Part shown: positions 7,151 to 12,038 of the stretch, in pieces | How positions within the stretch are numbered: position 1 is the first letter of the stretch | How the letters are laid out: the number at the start of each line of letters is the position of its first letter | Assembly: GCA_013151705.1 (NCBI GenBank) | Contig: JAADHT010000193.1 | Coordinates: forward strand, 1 to 12,038 | Length of the DNA stretch: 12,038 bases | From: Kiritimatiellota bacterium | Lineage (GTDB): Bacteria > Verrucomicrobiota > Lentisphaeria > Victivallales > JAADHT01 | Reading direction: 5' to 3' | Made by a program: the position numbers and the translations under genes | Notes under the pieces: model-generated | The model's input: the letters and a program-made list of their open reading frames with translations, nothing else | The model's database searches: none | What the model was told of the DNA's origin: nothing

Positions 7151-7454
7151 CACTCCATTATCAAACTAGGAAAGGCGTTTTTATCATACTCCTTAGTTGT
7201 GGGAAAGTCAAGTTTTTGTTACGGGCTTGAATCTATTCTTGTCTCTGTTGTGTTTTCTGCGTATGCAACGGTTTCAGGGTCCATTTCGGCGAAATGGACC
7301 TACTTGACCTGGAAATTTTGTACCCCAGCAACGGCGTGGATGCGCGAATTTCGCATATCGCAAAATTCACACGCACAACGACAGGAGCGTTGGGTGGAGA
7401 GAGTTGTTCAAATTCAATATTTTTCACACAGAGAAAAGGAAGGAAAGAAAGAGT
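7151..7454. other. spacer without a supported gene
   Basis: No reading frame here has both a plausible start signal and protein-like content. The stretch contains the hairpin at 7275-7303, an AAGGAG on the minus strand (about 7181) with no usable start at the right distance, stops in all minus frames around 7140-7180, and a polypurine run on the plus strand (7428-7455). It may be a decayed intergenic region or carry a promoter for the downstream minus-strand genes, but I see no clear -35/-10 pair. Confidence 0.5.
7275..7303 (-). repeat. GTAGG...CCTG hairpin element, copy 2
   Basis: Perfect 10-bp stem, GGTCCATTTC (7278-7287) with GAAATGGACC (7291-7300), around a 3-nt loop GGC. Read on the minus strand it has the form GTAGG-stem-GCC-stem-CCCTG. 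The innermost part (TTTC-GGC-GAAA on the plus strand) and both flanks are identical to copy 3 at 11239-11267, while the outer stem has changed in a compensated way. Confidence 0.75.
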
Positions 7455-7706
7455 CTATTTCAAATAGAGATGATTGATCAAAAGGCCCACTCGGGCGAGA
7501 ACGCATCCCGGCAGGATGAGAATGACGAAAAGACGCGTCGCGATGAATAGAGCCGCGGCGACCACACTCGAAGCGCCCGCTCCGCCAGCTAATAATTTAG
7601 ACGCTATGTCATGGTTTGAGCAATAGTTGAAAAGCGCGAGATACGCGATCAACAACAACAGCGTTCCAGCCAAATCCCACCAATATCGTTTGGGTATCTT
7701 TTTCAT
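7455..7706 (-). CDS. small two-helix membrane protein
   Basis: An 83-residue protein starting at ATG 7706 with AAGGA at 9-nt spacing. The N-terminus is basic (MKKIPKRYWW), followed by a helix (about 11-29), a polar loop with NYCSNHD, a small-residue segment (LLAGGAGASSVVAAALF, about 38-54) and a second helix ending LPGCVLARVGLL. The positive-inside rule predicts the N-terminus in the cytoplasm. It follows the 405-residue gene after 233 bp of palindrome-rich spacer, so it may have its own transcript. The stop codon lies in a weak AT hairpin with a pyrimidine-rich 3' side, which is not a convincing terminator. I do not recognise the family. Confidence 0.65.
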   Translation of the reverse strand: MKKIPKRYWWDLAGTLLLLIAYLALFNYCSNHDIASKLLAGGAGASSVVAAALFIATRLFVILILPGCVLARVGLLINHLYLK

Positions 7707-7829
7707 AGTTTGTTTCCTTACTGTTCAGATCTGTTTTTAGATGCTAATTTGACAAATCGACACTAATCGTTTCATTTTTTGTTATCATTCACCACTAACT
7801 TTCACTAACGAGAGCTAACAGAGAGAAGA

Positions 7830-7866
7830 GAATGTTTCGCCGTTCAACCTGAACGGTGAAACGTTC
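7830..7866. repeat. 17-bp hairpin
   Basis: Arms 7830-7846 and 7850-7866 pair over 17 positions with two G-T wobbles around the loop ACC. No T run follows on the minus strand, so it is not a standard terminator for the 405-residue gene. Confidence 0.7.
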
Positions 7867-7890
7867 CACGTTTTAAATTCAAGCTACACC

Positions 7891-7919
7891 GTTTGGCGGT
7901 CCGGTGCGGACCGCCAAAC
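7891..7919. repeat. perfect 13-bp hairpin
   Basis: GTTTGGCGGTCCG (7891-7903) pairs perfectly with 7907-7919 around the loop GTG. It lies 21 bp beyond the stop of the 405-residue gene in its direction of transcription. The sequence after the stem on the minus strand (GGTGTAGCTTG) has no U tract. It could protect the mRNA 3' end or attenuate transcription. Confidence 0.75.
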
Positions 7920-7939
7920 ATTGGTTTTGTCAGCGTATG

Positions 7940-9157
7940 TTAGTGTTCGTTAGTGGTTGAAAAGGGGGCTGAGTAGTAACCTTTTTTTACAGGGGGGCCG
8001 CGCGGCGGTCGAGCCGTCAGCATCGCGAATATTATCGCGTTTCCGATGGGGCCTCCCGTCACGAAATGTAGTGAATCTCCGTTTTCCGCCGGAGCGCCTG
8101 CCAAGTAGAGCGAGGCGCAGAGTTTTTTGTGTAAGTTCCGGTCATTGAACATTCTGGCGCCGGAGATTGCGAATCCGGTCGCGGAAGCGCCGAATCCGAA
8201 AACGACCGGGCCGGAGTCAATATCGCCCAATTGATTCTCGATCCCCCTCGGATATTCCCTGATTCCGCCGAATCGAAACAGGGACGACGCCAATTCCGTC
8301 CTCACCCCGTTCCAGAGTCTGCCCGCCATCCTCTCGTCCGCGAACGACAGCATATATAGGCCGAAAGCGGTTCCGGAGCCTCTGGGATGATCGGCGGCAT
8401 CGCCGGAGGCGGGATCGACGCATTGAATCAGCAGATTCGTTTCCGCGTCGATGTAATGTTCGCCGAAGTAGGCGATCAGTTCCGCTAGAAACGGCGGAGG
8501 CTTTTCCCCTTTCGCTTTGCGGCACAATCCGATCGAGCCGATCGAGCCGATGGCAGCGCAATTATCGACCGGATACACCTCGCCGGGATAGCTTTCGAGA
8601 AGATGAATCGCGCTGTCACGCAGACCGTTTTCCAAGTGTTCGGTTATCCTGTCGTTCAATTCGGCGAATTCCGATTCGGGATCCACGTATCTGTGAAACG
8701 AAAGCAAAAGATTGAAATATCCCAAATAGCCGCAATGACGCCGCTTGGAACCTATGGCTTCAATCGGATCGCCGCCCCACCTCTCCTTGTCGAAAGCCCG
8801 GACTTTTTTCGACAATATTTTTCGAACGCACATCTCCATCGCGGGAAGATATTCGTCCCTTTTCTCCGGATGCTCCAATATCATCTGTCCGAATCCCATT
8901 CCCGCCATCATATACGTGCCAAACAGCCATTCGCCGTCGAATTGTTTGGAGCCGGTCGAGAAATGTTTTCGGCCCAAAGGGTTTTCAATGTATTTTTTTA
9001 CTGAACGAGCGAGCTTTTCCTGCAACTCCGAATCGCCGTCAAACCATTTATCCGCATCCCTTCCGCACCACCACGCCGGAAACGTGTAGAGCGTCAAAGT
9101 GAACAAAACCGCGTAAATCGCGCATTTCCTCAATATTGGCATAATTTTCTTTTTCAT
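7940..9157 (-). CDS. conserved uncharacterised membrane-anchored protein, probably alpha/alpha-barrel
   Basis: Protein of 405 residues starting at ATG 9157, 10 bp after the stop of the 252-residue gene. Residues about 10-28 form a signal anchor after a basic start (MKKKIMPILRK), so the rest should be outside the cytoplasm. Strong motifs occur in order: HCGYLGYFNLLLS (141-153), SYPGEVYPVDNCAAIGSIG (189-207), RGSGTAFGLYML (259-270), REYPRG (300-305), GDIDSGPVVFGFGASATGF (311-329) and GGPIGNAIIFAMLTA (368-382). Regularly spaced Gly-rich motifs between helices suggest an alpha/alpha toroid, as in the linalool dehydratase-like or six-hairpin glycosidase folds; that is inference. I recall the motif set from a widespread unnamed family. 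Glu and Asp in GEVYPVDN and GDIDSGP are candidate active-site residues. The last residues (FSTTNEH) come from the repeat arm. Confidence 0.78.
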   Translation of the reverse strand: MKKKIMPILRKCAIYAVLFTLTLYTFPAWWCGRDADKWFDGDSELQEKLARSVKKYIENPLGRKHFSTGSKQFDGEWLFGTYMMAGMGFGQMILEHPEKRDEYLPAMEMCVRKILSKKVRAFDKERWGGDPIEAIGSKRRHCGYLGYFNLLLSFHRYVDPESEFAELNDRITEHLENGLRDSAIHLLESYPGEVYPVDNCAAIGSIGSIGLCRKAKGEKPPPFLAELIAYFGEHYIDAETNLLIQCVDPASGDAADHPRGSGTAFGLYMLSFADERMAGRLWNGVRTELASSLFRFGGIREYPRGIENQLGDIDSGPVVFGFGASATGFAISGARMFNDRNLHKKLCASLYLAGAPAENGDSLHFVTGGPIGNAIIFAMLTARPPRGPPVKKGYYSAPFSTTNEH

Positions 9158-9167
9158 GATTGAATTC

Positions 9168-9926
9168 TCAGTCTTTTATTTTCAACGCGTCGCCCCAGTT
9201 TTCCAGGAAGAATTTCTTTTCAATCGGAAAAATAGAGTCGGATGTGCCGATTATCGGACGAATGGCGGTCATCATTTGGAGAGTTGTTATGAAAAAAATC
9301 ACAATCCAAAATTTGATGTAGAATGAGTTTTTCGATTCGCATTGATTCAAAACACCCAATAGAAAGCGCATTCCAAAACCAATGCTGATGAACCAGAAAA
9401 CCAAATGAAAAAATCCCATGCATGCGATAGAGTTGGTGGATGTGGAAAAAACAAGCGCGACAGGCATGAACCCAATAAGCAGAATGGAAACCAAGGTCAA
9501 GGACGCCGACATGACGACGAACGCCTGCTTTAAACTTAGTTGTGCTTCACCAAGGCATGCGAATATGTAGAAACTAGGGAAACAGATCGCAGCCGTGGCG
9601 AGAAGTCCCATCCATATTTTAAGTGGAGCTATCCACAGTTGACGTCCCATGGAAAAACTTCCGGCGACCAACCCGTATGCTATAAATCCCAAACTGAGTA
9701 TTGCGAGAAACTTCAGAGTGATAATTCCGAAGTTTCCTTTGCAGAATCTCGAAATGATGGTTTCCGGCGATTTCAAGAGAGCTTCGACAATCTGGATCAG
9801 CGTGGGAGTTGTCCCTCTCGGAATAGGCGGCGGCTTGATTGAACCATTGTTCGCGTTTTCTTTTGTCGTTTCAACCGAAGCGACCGATTGCACCGCTTTT
9901 TCCGACGTTCTTTCTTCTTGTTTCAT
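9168..9926 (-). CDS. five-helix membrane protein, RP(F/I)IGT family, longer paralogue
   Basis: Protein of 252 residues from ATG 9926 with a near-perfect AAGGAGG at 6-nt spacing. Residues 1-55 are polar, with a Pro motif IKPPPIPRG (30-38). Five hydrophobic segments follow (about 70-90, 101-124, 134-161, 171-191, 203-221), then RPIIGTSDS (223-231) and a polar C-terminus. It shares a pattern with the preceding 232-residue protein: YG-x(n)-AP, the LG-x(n)-S-x-x-x-(A/S)F stretch, a Leu-rich helix ending in P, and the RP-x-IG(T) motif after the last helix. The two are therefore paralogues, probably from an old tandem duplication. The family is uncharacterised; I remember similar planctomycete proteins carrying automatic labels that say nothing reliable about function. 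It is closely followed by the 405-residue gene. Confidence 0.72.
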   Translation of the reverse strand: MKQEERTSEKAVQSVASVETTKENANNGSIKPPPIPRGTTPTLIQIVEALLKSPETIISRFCKGNFGIITLKFLAILSLGFIAYGLVAGSFSMGRQLWIAPLKIWMGLLATAAICFPSFYIFACLGEAQLSLKQAFVVMSASLTLVSILLIGFMPVALVFSTSTNSIACMGFFHLVFWFISIGFGMRFLLGVLNQCESKNSFYIKFWIVIFFITTLQMMTAIRPIIGTSDSIFPIEKKFFLENWGDALKIKD

Positions 9927-10027
9927 GACGGGCCTCCTTTTTTTCCGTTTTGCGGGATTCGCTTTTCATCCACTAATTTTGTTCTCAACAACGACGAGTT
10001 CGCTTTAGTTGGTATCTCATCAAGTTT

Positions 10028-10726
10028 TCAATTGAAAAGATTCCAGCATAAATGCCAAACCGTTTCGAAGAAATTGCCATCAAGCGGGTTGTTCCGGATA
10101 AACTCGACCGGTGCTGACGGGGTTCCGATAAATGGTCGCATAATCCAAGACAATTGCCCTCCGAGCAACAGATTTCCAGCCAGCCAGGAAAATAATATTC
10201 GAGCGGCCAAAGCGCCGCTGTTGTTGAGATGTTTCAAAAGGTTGAATAAACGCAGATTCGCCACGCCGCCGGCGAATGCGATGACAAATACGTCGGACAG
10301 GATAATTACGACATGCGCTTTTTGAACTTGATCGGAATATATTCCTGGCGCGTTGTAGACGAGAAAACAGCTCAAGGGAGAAAGGGCGCCAAGAATGACA
10401 GAGGCTAACGCGAAAGAGAGGCAAACAGCCTTGAATGAATCCACAAAACTCATTTTCGCACCAAGTAGTTGAGCCGTCATTCCATTGAGAAATCCATTGC
10501 CCAGCGTCGTTAAAAGAATGAGTAGTGGAAACTTCACAGCGACGTATATCGCTTGCTCCGGCGCTCTCCAAAGACCGATGCTCATCCCATAGGCGCCACT
10601 GCCAAAAACAATAAACACCACAGCCAACAATAGTTTCGCTCGCCAGTCGTCGTCCAACCATGATGCGAGGACCTTTGGCTCTCCGCGGCACAATTCGACC
10701 AAATTTTCCCAAAGATTCAATTTCAT
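10028..10726 (-). CDS. five-helix membrane protein, RP(F/I)IGT family, shorter paralogue
   Basis: Protein of 232 residues. ATG 10726 overlaps the stop of the 146-residue gene as ATGA, and GGAG lies 6 nt upstream, so a longer frame from 10885 is rejected. A polar N-terminus (1-30) precedes five hydrophobic segments (about 31-50, 60-85, 102-126, 137-155, 176-195). The conserved end is QLSWIMRPFIGTPSAP (191-206), followed by NNPLDGNFFETVW (212-224). The R-P-F-I-G-T-P then DGNFFE arrangement after the last helix is the clearest family mark. The 252-residue neighbour keeps a more divergent version. It is translationally coupled to the upstream gene, so the two proteins are probably needed together. 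Function unknown. Confidence 0.74.
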   Translation of the reverse strand: MKLNLWENLVELCRGEPKVLASWLDDDWRAKLLLAVVFIVFGSGAYGMSIGLWRAPEQAIYVAVKFPLLILLTTLGNGFLNGMTAQLLGAKMSFVDSFKAVCLSFALASVILGALSPLSCFLVYNAPGIYSDQVQKAHVVIILSDVFVIAFAGGVANLRLFNLLKHLNNSGALAARILFSWLAGNLLLGGQLSWIMRPFIGTPSAPVEFIRNNPLDGNFFETVWHLCWNLFN

Positions 10727-11163
10727 AATGAACTCCGAACATGTTTTTCGGGACTCTTCATCGTTGATAAAATACCTATGCCGCCGACTACGCAGAATCC
10801 TACGTCGCCGAGCCAGGGTGTAGCCGGAAGCCCCAGAATCGCTCCATGGGCGAATAAAACCGCACCCTCGATAATCATAAACCATCCCAAATACGGCGCG
10901 AGGGCCGCGAACTTCGCGGGATTCATCACCGGCAGCAGATACAGAAAACCAAGAAAAGCGAACACGCTCGACGCCATTCGCAGCCAGTAATCATACATAG
11001 GATCGGCATTCAACACTTCGGGAGATATTCCTCCAATATACCCGAGAATCTCAAATGCGGAATCTCCCGGCAAAAAGACCCACACAATGCAAATACCCCA
11101 ACCCAGCGCCGAATAAACCAAAAACATTCTCAACAACATCTTCTTGGATAGTTCTATTTTCAT
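10723..11163 (-). CDS. four-helix membrane protein, unknown family
   Basis: Protein of 146 residues starting at ATG 11163, with GGGAG at 7-nt spacing. A longer frame up to 11295 would run through the repeat and the 3' end of the upstream gene and is rejected. Helices are predicted at about 11-31, 61-80, 86-107 and 118-133. Between helices 1 and 2 is an external-type loop with GGISPEVLNADPMYDYW (44-60), and helix 3 contains a Glu (IIEGAVLFAHG). The layout, four helices with a polar 25-residue first loop, resembles several small uncharacterised families, and I cannot choose between them. The TGA overlaps the ATG of the next gene by four bases, showing translational coupling with the RP(F/I)IGT protein. 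Confidence 0.72.
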   Translation of the reverse strand: MKIELSKKMLLRMFLVYSALGWGICIVWVFLPGDSAFEILGYIGGISPEVLNADPMYDYWLRMASSVFAFLGFLYLLPVMNPAKFAALAPYLGWFMIIEGAVLFAHGAILGLPATPWLGDVGFCVVGGIGILSTMKSPEKHVRSSL

Positions 11164-11198
11164 ATCAGTCTCCCGTTTGTCGCCCAAACTCGCGACGT

Positions 11199-12038
11199 TC
11201 AGTTTCGAAAATTCGCATTTTTGCGGCCGCGGCGCTTCCAGGGGCGGTTTCGGCGAAACCGCCCTACTCGGAAAAATTCCGCGACGACCGCGCATTCCAC
11301 TCCGAACGGCAAATATCCGGAGTAACCCAGTATCGGCATTTCAAAGACTTCGCACTCATTCACAAACGGAACCTCGTATATCCATTTCGCCATACTTCGC
11401 CAATTCCACATCTCCCAGAAGAAACCGCAAATAAGCGCCGAAAACGCGAGAAGAGCGATCCTCCTCCAATCACCCTCCGCGACATCCGCGAAAATCGGTT
11501 TCCCTCCGGTCAAAAACACGAGTGATTCGAGGATTCCCAACGGCGCCACCCAAAGCATAGGAAAAAGGTAGTCCGGGAACACGCCGATAAACGCCAATCC
11601 CGCAGCGCAGACCGTCAAGACGCACCAAGCCGTTATCCGCGGGTTCCGCGGTTTGATTTTGATGAAATCATCCAAACCGAGCGAGATTCGCGGAAACGAT
11701 TTCAACAGCTCGTATGTTCCGAGAACGGCCGGAAGCACCGTGGAGAACGCCAGCGTGGCGAATACGAAATACGAGAGAGCGTCCAAACTCTCTATCGCCG
11801 GATAATGCCAGTTCCGCGTGAATCTGTTCAAATACTCGAAAAACCACCAGAAAACGGCGCTCAAACCGAAAAGTCCGAAAAAATACCCGCGGCGTGACGC
11901 CATCATGCACTCTCCAGTCCTTATCCAGAGCAGGGAGTTGACGATTATTATGTACGAGAGCCACAATGGAGTGAAGGTGAAAATCTGAAAATCCGCGAAT
12001 ATCGCGAATCGCGTCCAGGAAACCGTCCAAAACAACGC
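11199..12038 (-). CDS. multi-spanning membrane protein, FFWE/EMP-LGY signature (5' end outside window)
   Basis: The frame runs open into the right edge; the first in-window start-like codon is TTG 12035, but the true start is probably beyond it. At least 278 residues are visible with about seven hydrophobic segments. Conserved-looking motifs are TPLWLSYIIIVNSLLWI (22-38), FWWFFEYLNR (62-71), FATLAFSTVLPAV (92-104) and, near the end, FFWEMWNW (205-212), WIYEVPF (218-224), EMPILGYSGYLPFGVEC (232-248). The repeated charged residues inside helices (E and N in FFEYLN, E in FFWEMW, E in FGVE) suggest a membrane-embedded active or binding site. I know this as an unnamed bacterial membrane family; no function can be given. 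Residues 257-266 are encoded by a palindromic repeat, so the Arg-rich tail is probably a late addition. Confidence 0.7.
   Translation of the reverse strand, partial: ALFWTVSWTRFAIFADFQIFTFTPLWLSYIIIVNSLLWIRTGECMMASRRGYFFGLFGLSAVFWWFFEYLNRFTRNWHYPAIESLDALSYFVFATLAFSTVLPAVLGTYELLKSFPRISLGLDDFIKIKPRNPRITAWCVLTVCAAGLAFIGVFPDYLFPMLWVAPLGILESLVFLTGGKPIFADVAEGDWRRIALLAFSALICGFFWEMWNWRSMAKWIYEVPFVNECEVFEMPILGYSGYLPFGVECAVVAEFFRVGRFRRNRPWKRRGRKNANFRN
11239..11267 (-). repeat. GTAGG...CCTG hairpin element, copy 3
   Basis: Perfect 10-bp stem, GGGCGGTTTC (11242-11251) with GAAACCGCCC (11255-11264), around loop GGC. On the minus strand it reads GTAGGG...CCCCTG, like copy 2. It lies inside the 3' end of the preceding open frame and encodes residues 257-266 of that protein. 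Confidence 0.75.

Larger units (their letters stand above)
7788..7962. repeat. nested inverted-repeat element with two inner hairpins
   Basis: Outer arms 7788-7809 (TTCACCACTAAC...CACTAAC) and 7940-7962 (reverse complement TTCAACCACTAAC...CACTAAC) match at 19 of 23 aligned positions with one gap. They enclose two independent strong hairpins (7830-7866 and 7891-7919). The whole is 175 bp and has no ORF of its own. The right arm supplies the last codons and the stop of the 405-residue gene. The architecture fits a small non-autonomous mobile or repetitive element, or a structured 3' untranslated region. I see no obvious target-site duplication. Confidence 0.6.

Noticed and set aside
7456..7474. 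Weak hairpin at the end of the 83-residue gene as a terminator
   Set aside because: The stem is only about 6 AT-rich pairs, overlaps the stop codon, and the following sequence is mixed C/T rather than a T run.
7199..7477. Frames on both strands in the spacer (plus 7199-7477, minus 7233-7427)
   Set aside because: Both run through the palindrome at 7275-7303, have no ribosome binding site and are low in protein-like content. The first part of the minus frame is mildly protein-like, but not enough to call.
8531..8550. Short direct repeat GATCGAGCC
   Set aside because: It encodes the GSIGSIG stretch of the 405-residue protein and needs no other explanation.
8603..9089. Plus-strand frames opposite the 405-residue gene
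   Set aside because: They are antisense shadows of a gene with strong conserved-looking motifs.
10727..10885. N-terminal extension of the 232-residue protein to 10885
   Set aside because: It would overlap the 146-residue gene almost to its middle; ATG 10726 has a ribosome binding site and the classic ATGA overlap.
11164..11295. N-terminal extension of the 146-residue protein to 11295
   Set aside because: It passes through the palindromic repeat and overlaps the upstream gene; ATG 11163 has GGGAG at proper spacing.
1..12038. CRISPR arrays, tRNA genes, transposases, known anti-phage systems
   Set aside because: I saw no regularly spaced repeats with unique spacers, no cloverleaf-like sequence, and no transposase, nuclease, helicase or toxin motif in any credible frame.

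Overview
The window looks like a bacterial chromosome of moderate GC. Three things shape the guess at its origin: a MalG-type sugar ABC permease with a very large extracytoplasmic insertion, a DUF1638 protein, and many poorly characterised membrane proteins separated by palindrome-rich spacers. I associate this mix with the Planctomycetes-Verrucomicrobia-Lentisphaerota group (Lentisphaerota/Victivallales-like). That is an inference from gene content, because the window holds no rRNA or other marker gene. I see no tRNA, rRNA, CRISPR array, transposase, phage gene or replication origin.

The left part (1-5672) is on the plus strand. It starts with the last 48 codons of an unidentified gene. Next comes a 730-residue ABC sugar permease whose first two membrane segments are separated by about 470 extra residues containing degenerate internal repeats. 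It is followed by a GT-C glycosyltransferase (GT39/ArnT-like) and a DUF1638 protein. The spacers on either side of the glycosyltransferase hold only short doubtful ORFs, so these plus-strand genes do not form one tight operon.

At 5673-5766 the two strands converge on a strong hairpin whose U-rich side serves the minus strand.

The rest (5767-12038) is a run of nine minus-strand genes, nearly all encoding membrane proteins. In transcription order they are: a multi-spanning protein with an FFWE...EMP-LGY-GYLPF signature (cut by the window edge); a 146-residue four-helix protein; two related five-helix proteins with an RP(F/I)IGT signature (232 and 252 residues); a 405-residue membrane-anchored protein of a conserved uncharacterised family (GDIDSGP, RGSGTAFG, GGPIGNAI motifs); an 83-residue two-helix protein; a probably decayed ORF; a 59-residue two-helix protein; a DUF2752 protein; and a DUF4190 protein. 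Overlaps (ATGA at 10723-10726, GTGA at 6660-6663) and very short gaps indicate translational coupling in parts of the run. Two palindrome-bearing spacers, 6854-7454 and 7707-7939, may split it into separate transcripts.

The non-coding parts are also structured. A 175-bp nested inverted-repeat element (7788-7962) has outer arms built on CACTAAC and two strong inner hairpins. A dispersed hairpin family framed by GTAGG...CCTG occurs three times, and one copy has become the coding 3' end of the first minus-strand gene. The best candidates for something undescribed are the minus-strand membrane-protein cluster and the insertion domain of the permease.
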